The notes under the pieces were generated by a model, which saw only the letters and a program-made list of their open reading frames with translations, had not been told where the DNA came from and did no database searches. Source: Sinorhizobium saheli (GTDB lineage: Bacteria; Pseudomonadota; Alphaproteobacteria; Rhizobiales; Rhizobiaceae). Taken from it: a stretch of DNA of 64,000 nucleotides. Of the stretch, positions 21,807-30,754 are shown piece by piece (the stretch's first letter is position 1; each line of letters starts with the position of its first letter). The position numbers and the translations under genes were made by a program. The DNA is taken from contig NZ_LNQB01000073.1 of the NCBI RefSeq assembly GCF_001651875.1, forward strand, positions 1-64,000, in the 5' to 3' direction.

Positions 21807-22465
21807 GCATGACGGCAGGCAGGAAGAAAGTCGTCGTCTTCATCTCCGGCGGCGGATCCAACATGGTCGCGCTCGCGAAGGCTGCCGCCGCGCCCGATTT
21901 CCCGGCCGAGATCATCGCCGTCATCTCCGACAAGGCGAATGCGGGCGGGCTCGACAAGGCGCGGGCGCTCGGCATCGCGGCCTTCTCCTTCGTCCGCAAG
22001 GATTTCGCCAGCAAGGAGGCGCACGAGGCGGCGATCACCGCCGAACTCGACCGTCTCCAGCCGGACATAATCTGCCTCGCCGGTTATATGCGCCTGCTGT
22101 CCGCGGCCTTCATCCAGCGCTACGAAGGCCGCATCCTCAATATCCACCCGTCGCTCCTGCCGCTCTTTCCCGGCCTCCACACGCACCAGCGCTCGATCGA
22201 CGCGGGCATGAGGATTGCCGGCTGCACCGTCCATTTCGTGACCGAGGGCATGGACGACGGCCCGATCATCGCGCAGGCCGCCGTCCCGATCGTTCCCGGC
22301 GACACCGCGGAGACGCTTGCCGCGCGCGTGCTGACGGTTGAACACAGGACCTACCCGATGGCGCTCCGGCTCGTCGCCGAAGGCAAGGTGCGCATGGAGG
22401 CGGGCCGCGCGGTCGGTGACGTTACAGGCGAGGCATCGGGCACGCTGATTTCGCCGGCGATTTGA
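21803..22465 (+). CDS. purN: Phosphoribosylglycinamide formyltransferase
   Basis: PurN transfers a formyl group from 10-formyl-tetrahydrofolate to GAR, step three of purine synthesis. The 220-residue protein carries the phosphate loop SGGGSNM near residue 16, the catalytic asparagine and histidine in [10 protein letters not shown], and the aspartate in [11 protein letters not shown]. It starts at 21803 in an ATGA overlap with purM. It ends 18 bases from the convergent acvB stop with no clear terminator in between. Confidence 0.96.
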   Translation: MSMTAGRKKVVVFISGGGSNMVALAKAAAAPDFPAEIIAVISDKANAGGLDKARALGIAAFSFVRKDFASKEAHEAAITAELDRLQPDIICLAGYMRLLSAAFIQRYEGRILNIHPSLLPLFPGLHTHQRSIDAGMRIAGCTVHFVTEGMDDGPIIAQAAVPIVPGDTAETLAARVLTVEHRTYPMALRLVAEGKVRMEAGRAVGDVTGEASGTLISPAI

Positions 22466-22483
22466 TCGCAATTTGCGCAGGCT

Positions 22484-23857
22484 TCACTTCGCCGCCAGTC
22501 GCCGGTCGAGCGCGTCGAGCACCCGGCGGGTCAAGGCCGGGTAATCCCCGTCGAAATGGTGGCCGCCTTCGATGGCGACTACATCGACGCCGGAAGATTT
22601 CAGCCCCGGGCAGGCGTCGTCCTCCTCCTCCGTGCCGTAGATGCACTGCACGAGCGACGGGTCGATCGCCTTCACATCGTCAACCGGGTCGCCCGCACTC
22701 CCCTCGCCCTCGGCGCCGAGCCAGCCGAGGACGGAAATCCTGAAATCGGACTGATGCGACAGTGCCATGAGCGTCACCTGGCGCACGCGCGCGCGGCTCG
22801 CCGCGGGCAGCAGGTTGTAGGTGCGCGGCAGGACATCGGCGCCGAAGGAATAGCCGATCAAGAGCACATTGCGGACATTCCAGCGTTTGCCGTAGTAGCC
22901 GATGATCCGCGCAAGGTCGTCGGCGGTCTCCTGCGGCTGGCGTTCCGTCCAGAAGTAGCGCAGCGAATCCACCCCCACGACCGGCACCCCTTGCTGCTGC
23001 AGGACATTGCCGACTTCCTTGTCGATATCGCGCCAGCCTCCGTCCCCCGAATAGATCACGGCCATCGTGTCGCGGGTCGGCTTCGCATCGAGAACCGTGA
23101 GGGGCAGGCCGAACGGGTTGTCGGCCTCGTCACTCTCCTCCAGATATCCGGAGAGCGCGTCGGAAAGGGCGGCATAGGCATCGTCGTCCGAGTCGTCCGT
23201 CTCGATGTCCGGATGCTTCTCGACCAGCGCGGCGACATGCTCGCGCCCTTCCGCCGACGCTGCCGGGGAAAAGGTGACGGCCACCGGAGCCGGCAATGGC
23301 CCATCGGTCAGACGGTAGACGACATGGTCGCCCTTGCGCGTCTTCTCGGCCGGAGTGCAGAGCTGCTTGGCCAAGGCTATCCCCTCCTCGGGATCGACTG
23401 CCAAGGTCTTGCCGATGGTTGCGGCCGGGCTTTGCGCGGCGATCGCGAGCGCCATCGCGCCACCGGCGCCGACGCCGGCGACGATCGGCGGCCGATAGGC
23501 GCTGCTGCCGACGGTGCGCTGCACCTGCTGGCTCAACGACTCGATGTCCGAAACCGTGTAGACGCAATCGCCGTCATCCTTCGCAAGCGACGCCAGATAG
23601 GCCTTGAGGTCGATGCCTATGACGATCGCCTTGTCGCCGGAGAGCGTGCGGGCGACTGCCTCCTCCTTCTCGCTCCATCCGCTTGCGTCCGAGATGAGCA
23701 CCACGAGGCCCGACGGCTCCTCCCTCGGAAGGAGAATATGAGGCGACGGGATCATGCCAGTGTCGAATTTCTGCGCCTCCCCGGCCGAGGACGGCAGGCC
23801 TGCCGCTGCGACGAGCAGCGCCGCCAAGGCCGCGCTTGTCCAGATCTTCCACGTCAT
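22484..23857 (-). CDS. acvB: AcvB, periplasmic lysyl-phosphatidylglycerol hydrolase
   Basis: In Agrobacterium AcvB is a periplasmic hydrolase that removes the lysyl group from lysyl-phosphatidylglycerol and is needed for virulence; the C-terminal half equals VirJ. This protein has 457 residues, a signal peptide ending near GLPSSAG, and two alpha/beta-hydrolase-like halves. The C-terminal half has an intact nucleophile elbow GYSFG with Ser337, and a late histidine in EGGHHFDGDY. In the N-terminal half the matching place reads GVGAG (128-132), without serine, so that half is probably not catalytic. Its start overlaps the lpiA stop by four bases (ATGA), coupling hydrolase to synthase. Confidence 0.88.
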   Translation of the reverse strand: MTWKIWTSAALAALLVAAAGLPSSAGEAQKFDTGMIPSPHILLPREEPSGLVVLISDASGWSEKEEAVARTLSGDKAIVIGIDLKAYLASLAKDDGDCVYTVSDIESLSQQVQRTVGSSAYRPPIVAGVGAGGAMALAIAAQSPAATIGKTLAVDPEEGIALAKQLCTPAEKTRKGDHVVYRLTDGPLPAPVAVTFSPAASAEGREHVAALVEKHPDIETDDSDDDAYAALSDALSGYLEESDEADNPFGLPLTVLDAKPTRDTMAVIYSGDGGWRDIDKEVGNVLQQQGVPVVGVDSLRYFWTERQPQETADDLARIIGYYGKRWNVRNVLLIGYSFGADVLPRTYNLLPAASRARVRQVTLMALSHQSDFRISVLGWLGAEGEGSAGDPVDDVKAIDPSLVQCIYGTEEEDDACPGLKSSGVDVVAIEGGHHFDGDYPALTRRVLDALDRRLAAK

Positions 23858-26463
23858 TTCTTGATCACTCCCTTGAGACCGCCGCCGATCAGGAACGTCG
23901 CATCCATCAGCGCGAGGATGGGATTGAGACCGCCGCTCGCGACGAGGTAGCGCGGCTGCCAGTGCGGGTGGAATTTCGACTTGAAGGCGCGCAGGCCCTT
24001 GAAGTTGTAGAAACGCTCGCCGTGTTCGTAGAAGGTCCGGCCGGCCCGGTCCCAGACCGGCGCCGTCCTGCGCGAGGACATGCCGGAAAGCGGCGCCATG
24101 CCGAGATTGAAGCGCCGGTAACCTTGCGCCTTCAGGTGCTCCATCAGTCGCGCGAAGAGGAAGTCCATTGCTCCCCTCGGCGCGTCGGGCGAGAACCGCA
24201 TGAGGTCGACGGAGCCCTCTTCCCTGGCGGCGGTGACGAGGACGTTGGCGAAGGCGACGATGCGCCCCTCATGCTTCAGGATCGCGACCGGCTGCGTGAC
24301 GAGATATTCCGGATCGAAGGCGCCGAGCGAGAAGCTCTTTTCGCGGGCGCTGTGATGATCGAGCCAGGCGTCGGAAACGGCGGCGAGTTCCGGCAGGATC
24401 GCGCTCACGTCCGCCGGCTCCACCACGATAAACTCCAGACCGTCGCGCTGGCCGCGGCTCACCTGGTGGCGCAGGGTCGCCCATTTGCCGCCCTTCATGT
24501 CGAAGCGGGTGAGATCGACCTCCGCCAGTTCGCCGAGGCGGAAGGCCCGCAAGCCCGCATCGGCGTAATGGGCAAGCCCTCGCGGCGAGACCTGGTAGAA
24601 GACGGGGCGGCAGCCATTGGCGCGCGCCGTCTCGATGAACTGCCAGACGAGGTCCGGCCAGGCGTCGAGCGGGCCGACGGGGTCGAAAAGCGCGATCCAG
24701 GAGCGTGCCCAGCGCCCATACATGATAAAGGCGCGGCCGTCGGCGGAGAACATGATGCTCTTGTCGCCCATCCTCACGAGATTGGCATCGGACATGTCCT
24801 GGGCTTCGACAATGGCGATCGCACGCTCCATGTCCTCATCGGATGCCGGCGCAATCGCGCTGGTCGCCGGGCGCATCAGGCTCCAGATCGCGACGGCGCT
24901 GGCGCCGATCGTGACCCCCAGCAGGGCCCGGAGCCCGCGCGGCGCCTCTGCCGAAAATTCGAACTGCCACCAGAGCTCGTGGCTGTACTCGACATCGCGA
25001 TAGACGAAGAGAAGGACGACGAAAGCCCCGAAACAGAGGACGCCGAGGGCCGTGAGCCACGGCGGCGTCAGCGCCTGACCGAAGAGCGAGGCCGGGCGGA
25101 TAAACAGGCGGCGGCTGGCGAGCAATGCGACGAGGAAGAAGGCGAGCATGCCCGCCTCCCCGAGCGCCACCGCCTTCACGAGCGACAGCAGGAGCGCGGC
25201 AGCCGCAATCACGACCGAGCCCCACCAGGCGCCATCGAGACGCAGCGCCAGCCCCCGCGCGACGATGACGAGGACGAGCCCCAGAAGGCTCGCGAGGAAG
25301 TGCGCTCCTTCGACGATCGGCAGCGGCACATAGTTTGCCAGGAAGGCCAGGTTCTCGTCCGGCGTCGGCGTGACGCTCGACAGCACCAGCATGAGGGCGA
25401 GCACCAGCGCCAGCGTCGCGAACAGGAGCGGCGCCATGCGGCCGCCGGCGCGGCGCAGGCTCGAGGCCACCGGGTGACCGGCGAGCTGGCGGACTTCCAT
25501 GCCGACGATGACGACGATGGCGATCAACAGCGGCAGCACGTGATAGATCACACGGTAGAGGACGAGTGCGCCGAGGACCGCGTCGACATCGGCCGCATGC
25601 CCGAGCGTCGCGACGATCACGGTTTCGAAGACGCCGAGGCCGGCGGGCACGTGGCTGAGCACGCCGAGGCCAACCGCCACGCAATAGATCGCCAGGAAAG
25701 CCGGCCAGCCGATCGTGCCGGCGGGCAGCAGGACATAGAGAACCGTCGCAGAGGCCGCGAGGTCGACCGCGGTTATCAGGAACTGGCGCGACGACGTCGC
25801 GGAATCGGGCAGCCGCAGGGTGAGGCGACCTATGCTGACCTCGTGACCGCTGCGGGCGGCAACGAGGGTTACCAGCAGGCCGGCAAGGACGACGAGGGCG
25901 ATCGTCCGCAGCCAGAACGCGCCGATACCGGTGAGCGGCGCAACGTATTCGCCGACGGCAAGCAGGCTGAGGCAGGCGACGGCGGCGAGCCCCAGCCCGA
26001 AGGCGAGCGTGACGAAGGCGATGACGCGGGCGATTTCCTCCGGCTCGAGCCCGAGCCTGGAATAGGAGCGGTACCTGATCGCGCCGCCGCTTAACGGGCC
26101 GAAGCCCGCGGTGTTGCCGACGGCATAGGCGCAGGCGGCGGTGAGCGCGACATCGGCATAGGGGAGCTTGCGCTTGACGTAATCGAGCGCACCGACGTCA
26201 TAGAAGGTCAGCGCAAGAAAACTCACGCCCGTGAACAGGACGGCGGCCGCCACCGAGCGCCAGCTCGTCGCGGCCAGTGCCGATACCACGTCGTCATATT
26301 GGACTTCCGCCGTCAGTTGGAAGATCGCGGCGCCGAAGAGCGCGATCATGACGAGCGTAGCGATGGCTGCAAGGTGGCGCTGGTTGCGCCTCAGGAACGG
26401 CCGCCATCCACCGGTGGCCTCATCGTCTTGCGCTTTCTTCTCGTGGGAAGAGGAGGACGCCAT
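23854..26463 (-). CDS. lpiA: LpiA/MprF lysyl-phosphatidylglycerol synthase and flippase
   Basis: This enzyme moves lysine from lysyl-tRNA to phosphatidylglycerol and flips the product to the outer leaflet, lowering negative charge and protecting from cationic peptides; in rhizobia lpiA is acid-inducible. The 869-residue protein has about fourteen hydrophobic segments (residues 35-560), including the flippase signature with GFGPLSGGAIRYRSYSRLG, and a cytosolic GNAT-like synthase domain (about 570-869, with DLMRFSPDAPRGAMDFLF). The start at 26463 (MASSSSHEKKAQD) begins a hydrophilic leader; further upstream is non-family. It is first in the lpiA-acvB operon. Confidence 0.93.
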   Translation of the reverse strand: MASSSSHEKKAQDDEATGGWRPFLRRNQRHLAAIATLVMIALFGAAIFQLTAEVQYDDVVSALAATSWRSVAAAVLFTGVSFLALTFYDVGALDYVKRKLPYADVALTAACAYAVGNTAGFGPLSGGAIRYRSYSRLGLEPEEIARVIAFVTLAFGLGLAAVACLSLLAVGEYVAPLTGIGAFWLRTIALVVLAGLLVTLVAARSGHEVSIGRLTLRLPDSATSSRQFLITAVDLAASATVLYVLLPAGTIGWPAFLAIYCVAVGLGVLSHVPAGLGVFETVIVATLGHAADVDAVLGALVLYRVIYHVLPLLIAIVVIVGMEVRQLAGHPVASSLRRAGGRMAPLLFATLALVLALMLVLSSVTPTPDENLAFLANYVPLPIVEGAHFLASLLGLVLVIVARGLALRLDGAWWGSVVIAAAALLLSLVKAVALGEAGMLAFFLVALLASRRLFIRPASLFGQALTPPWLTALGVLCFGAFVVLLFVYRDVEYSHELWWQFEFSAEAPRGLRALLGVTIGASAVAIWSLMRPATSAIAPASDEDMERAIAIVEAQDMSDANLVRMGDKSIMFSADGRAFIMYGRWARSWIALFDPVGPLDAWPDLVWQFIETARANGCRPVFYQVSPRGLAHYADAGLRAFRLGELAEVDLTRFDMKGGKWATLRHQVSRGQRDGLEFIVVEPADVSAILPELAAVSDAWLDHHSAREKSFSLGAFDPEYLVTQPVAILKHEGRIVAFANVLVTAAREEGSVDLMRFSPDAPRGAMDFLFARLMEHLKAQGYRRFNLGMAPLSGMSSRRTAPVWDRAGRTFYEHGERFYNFKGLRAFKSKFHPHWQPRYLVASGGLNPILALMDATFLIGGGLKGVIKK

Positions 26464-26557
26464 GGTTCGCCCTTGTCGTTGAAGAAGACAACAAGGCTTA
26501 ACGCAGGGTCCCGCTCGGAAAAAGTGAATTATCGGTAATGTGAGAAAAATCAGCCGG

Positions 26558-27151
26558 TTAGGCCGGCAGAGACGCGCGGTTGAGCATGGCCCATTGCAGG
26601 AGCATGATCGTCTTGGCGTCGCAGATCTCGCCGGTGCCGACCATCGCGCAGGCCTCTTCGAAGGGGATCTCCAGCACCTCGATGTCCTCGCCCTCATGCA
26701 TCAGGCCGCCGCCGGCGGCCGTCTTCCTGGAGGTGTCGATGCGGCCGAGGAAGAAACTGGTCCGCTCGGTCACCGAGCCCGGGCTCATATAGGCATCGAA
26801 GAGATGCACGGCGCTCTCGATCTCATAGCCGGTCTCCTCCATCGCCTCGCGGCAGATCGCCACTTCCGGCGCCTCGCCGTCGAGGAGGCCCGCCGGCGTC
26901 TCGATCAGATATCCCGGCTCGCCTTGCAGAAAAACCGGAATGCGAATCTGGCGGACGAGCACCACCACCTGCCGCTCCGGATCGAAGAGCAGGATCGTCG
27001 CGGCGCGCCCGTGATCGTGCACTTCACGGACGAGCCTTGCGGTGCTGCCGTCGGACATCTGCTGCTCGAGCGTGATCCGCTCCAGGCTGATGAAGCCGTT
27101 CCAGAGGTTCTGGCGGTCGATGATCCGGACGCGTTCTGCATGCTTCGTCAT
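26558..27151 (-). CDS. nudK: NUDIX hydrolase, NudK-type GDP-mannose pyrophosphatase
   Basis: NudK hydrolyses GDP-mannose and related nucleotide sugars. The 197-residue protein has the Nudix box AGLLDGEAPEVAIC followed by REAMEETGYE at residues 87-110; the leading alanine and the AGLLD opening are those of NudK and its ADP-sugar relatives. The start MTKHAERVRIID at 27151 is chosen over a 29-codon upstream extension that is not in family. It lies 37 bases after the molybdopterin oxidoreductase and 94 bases before lpiA on the same strand; a functional link to either is not evident. ADP-ribose pyrophosphatase is the chief alternative. Confidence 0.85.
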   Translation of the reverse strand: MTKHAERVRIIDRQNLWNGFISLERITLEQQMSDGSTARLVREVHDHGRAATILLFDPERQVVVLVRQIRIPVFLQGEPGYLIETPAGLLDGEAPEVAICREAMEETGYEIESAVHLFDAYMSPGSVTERTSFFLGRIDTSRKTAAGGGLMHEGEDIEVLEIPFEEACAMVGTGEICDAKTIMLLQWAMLNRASLPA

Positions 27152-27188
27152 GGGCGGCTCCCGTTTGAAATGCCTTCCGCCGTCATGC

Positions 27189-29303
27189 TCAGGCGCGGCT
27201 GAGCCAGACCCGGTTGTCGTGGAAGGCCGCGCCGCCATAGGGTGCGACCGCGTCCGCGCCGGTCAGGACATTGATGCCCTCGCCGTCGAGATGGGCGCCG
27301 TTCGGCCAAAGCCCCTCGGCGATCACGACGCCCCGACGCGCGCCGCCGCCGATCCTCGCATGCAGCCGGATTTCGCCGCGTTCATTGCCGAGCCTGACGA
27401 TGTCGCCGTCGTCGATGCCGAGTGCGGCCGCATCCTCCGCATGGATCATCACCTCCGGCCGACCCTCCTTCTCGATCGAGGACGGCGTCTCGGAGAAGGT
27501 GGAATTCAGGAAGGAGCGCGCCGGCGACGTCGCCAGGCGGAAGGGATGGCGCTCGTCGGCGACTTCGATCAGTTCGACATGGTCGGGAAACTGCGGAAGC
27601 CGGCCATGCGGCCCCTGCGGGCCCATCGACTTCGGCGGCCGGTTGGGCGCCGGCGTGCCGGTCCAGTCGGCCTTGAAGCGGAACTTGCGGTCCGGGTGCC
27701 CGAAGCCGTTGAGAAAATGCGCTTCCTCGAAGGCCGGCTGGCAATCGAGCCACTTCCGCTCCTTCATCTCCTCATAGCCGATGCCGTAATTGGCGAGCAG
27801 CCGGTCTATGTGCTGGCGCTCGGTCAGGCCGAAGCCGGGGCGGTCGGCAACGCCGAGCCGCTTCGCCAGTTGCTCTATGACGAAGAGGTTGGTGCGCACC
27901 GTCGGCGGCGGCTCGACGAGCTTCGGGCCGATCAGGATGTGCTGGTGCCCGCCGCCGCGATAAAGGTCGTCATGCTCCAGGAACATGGTGGCCGGCAGGA
28001 CGATATCCGCAAGCCGTGCGGTGTCGGTCATGAACTGTTCGTGCACGGCGACGAAGAGATCGTCGCGCAGGAAACCCCGCTTCACGAGGCGCTGCTCCGG
28101 CGCGACATTCGCCGGATTGGTGTTCTGGATGAGCATCGCCGCCACGGGTCCGCGATGGCGGAGCGCATCCGGATTGCCGGTCAGCACACGGCCGATCTGC
28201 GACTGGTCGAGCATCCGCACATCCGCGTCGTGCAGCGCGGCACCGACCAGTTCGCGCTTGTCCAGCCGGAAAATGTCGTTGTTGGAGTGGAAGGCGCCGC
28301 CGCCCTCGTGCTTCCAGGAGCCGAGCACCGTCGCGACCGAGGCGGCCGCATGGATCGCGACGGCGCCGTTGCGCTGGCGGGTGAAGCCGTAGCCGAGGCG
28401 GAAATAGGTTCTCGGCGTCGTGCCGACGAGCCTTGCGAAAGCTTCGATCTCCGCGACCGGAAGCCCGGTGATGGCGGAAGCCCATTCCGGCCCGCGTGTC
28501 TTCAGATGCGCCTCGAGGCCCGCCGGATCGTCGGCGAATTCCGCCATATAGGCGCGGTCAGCGTAGCCGTCGCGGAAGGCGACGTGCATGACGGCGCAGG
28601 CGAGCGCCGCGTCGGTTCCGGGCTTCAGGACCAGCCCCATATCGGCCTGCTTGATCGTCGGGTTGTCGTAGACGTCGATGACGACGATCCTGGCGCCGCG
28701 CTCCTTGCGCGCCTTGACCGCATGGGTCATGACGTTGACCTGGGTCGCCACGGCATTGGTGCCCCAGATCACCACGCAGTCGGCCTTCGCCATCTCGCGC
28801 GGATCGGGACCGCGCAGGGCCCCGGTCGCCATGGTCATGCCGGTCCAGGCCATGTTCGTGCAGATCGAACCGAAGAAGCCGGAATAGCGCTTGGCGTGCC
28901 GTAGCCGCTCGATGGAATCGCGCTGCACCTGCCCCATCGTACCGGCATAGAAATAGGGCCAGACGGCCTCCGAGCCGTGCCTCTGCTCGGCCCTGACGAA
29001 CTCGTCGGCGATCTCGTCGAGCGCCGCTTCCCAGGAAATCTCCTGCCAGCGCCCCTCGCCCTTGGCGCCGACACGACGCTGCGGCACCGTCAGCCTTCCG
29101 GGGTGATAGATGCGCTCGGCATAGCGCGCCACCTTGGCGCAGATGACGCCGGCCGTGTAGCTGTTTTCGGCGGCACCGCGCACGCGGCCGATCTTGCCCT
29201 CGTCCGTCAGATCGACTTCCAGCGCGCAGGCCGACGGACAGTCATGCGGACAGACCGAATGGCCGATGGATTTTTCTCGTCTGATGGGTGTCGCAACGTT
29301 CAT
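27189..29303 (-). CDS. Molybdopterin-dependent oxidoreductase
   Basis: A 704-residue member of the DMSO reductase / formate dehydrogenase superfamily that should bind bis-MGD and one iron-sulfur cluster in the cytoplasm. The cluster motif is Cys18, Cys22, Cys26 and Cys55 in the N-terminal part (VCPHDCPSAC onward). No signal peptide is seen. In SICTNMAWTGM a cysteine stands at the place where formate dehydrogenases hold their molybdenum ligand. The C-terminal domain (GDIVRLGNERGEIRLHARI) is the molydopterin dinucleotide-binding fold. A start six codons upstream at 29321 is equally open, since neither has a strong ribosome site. No electron-transfer subunit is adjacent, so the donor and acceptor are unknown. 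moaD and moaE lie about 8 kb away. Confidence 0.85.
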   Translation of the reverse strand: MNVATPIRREKSIGHSVCPHDCPSACALEVDLTDEGKIGRVRGAAENSYTAGVICAKVARYAERIYHPGRLTVPQRRVGAKGEGRWQEISWEAALDEIADEFVRAEQRHGSEAVWPYFYAGTMGQVQRDSIERLRHAKRYSGFFGSICTNMAWTGMTMATGALRGPDPREMAKADCVVIWGTNAVATQVNVMTHAVKARKERGARIVVIDVYDNPTIKQADMGLVLKPGTDAALACAVMHVAFRDGYADRAYMAEFADDPAGLEAHLKTRGPEWASAITGLPVAEIEAFARLVGTTPRTYFRLGYGFTRQRNGAVAIHAAASVATVLGSWKHEGGGAFHSNNDIFRLDKRELVGAALHDADVRMLDQSQIGRVLTGNPDALRHRGPVAAMLIQNTNPANVAPEQRLVKRGFLRDDLFVAVHEQFMTDTARLADIVLPATMFLEHDDLYRGGGHQHILIGPKLVEPPPTVRTNLFVIEQLAKRLGVADRPGFGLTERQHIDRLLANYGIGYEEMKERKWLDCQPAFEEAHFLNGFGHPDRKFRFKADWTGTPAPNRPPKSMGPQGPHGRLPQFPDHVELIEVADERHPFRLATSPARSFLNSTFSETPSSIEKEGRPEVMIHAEDAAALGIDDGDIVRLGNERGEIRLHARIGGGARRGVVIAEGLWPNGAHLDGEGINVLTGADAVAPYGGAAFHDNRVWLSRA

Positions 29304-29389
29304 GACTTTTCTATATGGCATGCGTGAAAGGGCTCAAAGCCCCATTCGCCATCCATCGAAACAATTGATCGCGGCCATCGGCAACGCTT

Positions 29390-30250
29390 ATGAACTATCG
29401 GCATATCTATCACGCCGGCAATTTCGCCGATGTCCTGAAGCACGCGGTGCTGGCGCGGCTCGTCACCTATCTCAAGCAGAAGGACAAGGCCTTCCGCGTG
29501 CTCGACACTCATGCCGGCATCGGGCTCTACGATCTTTCGGGCGAGGAAGCGCAGAAGACCGGCGAGTGGCGCGAAGGGATCGGACGCCTGACCGAAGCCG
29601 AGCTTCCCGCCCCCGTCGCTGACATCCTCGGCCCTTACCTTTCCGCCGTCCGCGACCTCAATCCCGAAGGCGGCCTCACGCATTATCCGGGCTCCCCGAA
29701 GCTTGCGCGCCTGTTGTTTCGGCCGCAGGACCGGCTGTCGGCGATGGAACTGCATCCGGAAGACTACGAGACGCTGCACGCCCTGTTCGAGGGCGATTTC
29801 CAGAGCCGGATCACCCGGCTCGACGGCTGGCTGGCGCTCGGCGCCCACCTGCCGCCCAAGGAAAAGCGCGGCCTCGTTCTCGTCGATCCGCCCTTCGAGG
29901 TCGAAGGCGAATACGAGCGGCTGGTCGAAGGGCTTGCCAAGGCGCATCGCCGCTTTGCCGGCGGCATCTTCTGCCTCTGGTATCCGCTGAAGAAGGGCGC
30001 ACCGGTCAAGGATTTCCATGCGGCGCTGAAGGCTTTGGAGATCCCGAAGATGCTCTGCGCGGAGCTTTCTGTTCGCAGCGATCGCGACGTCACCGGACTT
30101 GCCGGATCGGGCCTGATCATCGTTAACCCGCCTTATACGCTGAAGGGCGAACTCGACGTGCTCCTGCCCTTCCTGAAGGCGCGGCTCGCCCAGGACCGTT
30201 TCGCATCGGCACGCTGCTTCTGGCTGCGCGGCGAGACTCCGCTCAACTGA
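29390..30250 (+). CDS. rlmJ: 23S rRNA (adenine-2030-N6)-methyltransferase RlmJ
   Basis: RlmJ methylates A2030 of 23S rRNA using S-adenosylmethionine. The 286-residue protein begins MNYRHIYHAGNFADVLKHA, the family signature, and contains VLDTHAGIGLYDL (SAM-binding) and the catalytic DPPF in VLVDPPFEVEGEY. The last part holds VNPPYTLKGELDVLLPF. It is divergent from the oxidoreductase with 68-86 bases between them. Confidence 0.95.
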   Translation: MNYRHIYHAGNFADVLKHAVLARLVTYLKQKDKAFRVLDTHAGIGLYDLSGEEAQKTGEWREGIGRLTEAELPAPVADILGPYLSAVRDLNPEGGLTHYPGSPKLARLLFRPQDRLSAMELHPEDYETLHALFEGDFQSRITRLDGWLALGAHLPPKEKRGLVLVDPPFEVEGEYERLVEGLAKAHRRFAGGIFCLWYPLKKGAPVKDFHAALKALEIPKMLCAELSVRSDRDVTGLAGSGLIIVNPPYTLKGELDVLLPFLKARLAQDRFASARCFWLRGETPLN

Positions 30251-30310
30251 AGGCCTTGACGGCAAAGGCCCCGTGGCTTCAATCTCTTGAGACGATTCAG
30301 GGAGGTAGCC

Positions 30311-30754
30311 ATGACTTGCAAGCTTGCCGCAATGCTTCTCACCTCGCTTTCCCTCGCAGCCGGCGCCGCCGGCAGCGCCGCCACTGCGGACTTTGCGGAA
30401 GTGCCCATCGCGAGGCACACCTACGATATCGGCGTTTGCGGCGAACCTTCCGTGCTCGGCTTTATTACCCGGCGTTTCGAATACAAGGCTGCGAACTACC
30501 TCCACGCCGATCTCTCCATCGCCGAGATTCGCGAGATGGCGCAAAACCGTTTCGAGCCGCGCGACTACACCCATCTGGTCGAGCGTGAATATTGCTACGC
30601 CACCGCCGTGATGACGGACGGCGTCCGGCGCCCGCTCTGGTATCTGATCGAGCGGCCCTGGGGCTTCGCCGGCGTCGGCAGGAGCATCGAGTTCTGCATC
30701 GGCGGCCTTGACCCGTGGTATGTCTACGGCGCCAATTGCGCTTCGCTTCGCTGA
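30311..30754 (+). CDS. Exported protein with four cysteines, coupled to RNase T2
   Basis: A 147-residue protein with a Sec signal peptide (MTCKLAAMLLTSLSLAAG, probable cut after ATA). The mature domain has four cysteines (in GVCGEP, EYCYAT, EFCIGG and GANCAS), an even number suited to two disulfides in the periplasm, and many aromatic residues. I do not recognise the family. GGAGG sits six bases before the ATG at 30311. Its TGA shares one base with the ATG of the following RNase gene (TGATG), so the two are translated together. It may be a partner, inhibitor or folding aid of the nuclease, but only position argues for that. Confidence 0.75.
   Translation: MTCKLAAMLLTSLSLAAGAAGSAATADFAEVPIARHTYDIGVCGEPSVLGFITRRFEYKAANYLHADLSIAEIREMAQNRFEPRDYTHLVEREYCYATAVMTDGVRRPLWYLIERPWGFAGVGRSIEFCIGGLDPWYVYGANCASLR

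Noticed and set aside
23836..26094. 752-codon plus-strand frame opposite lpiA
   Set aside because: The sequence is charge-rich low complexity and mirrors the membrane helices of lpiA on the other strand.
27042..28904. 620-codon plus-strand frame opposite the molybdopterin oxidoreductase
   Set aside because: No family resemblance, and the minus-strand gene has clear cofactor motifs.
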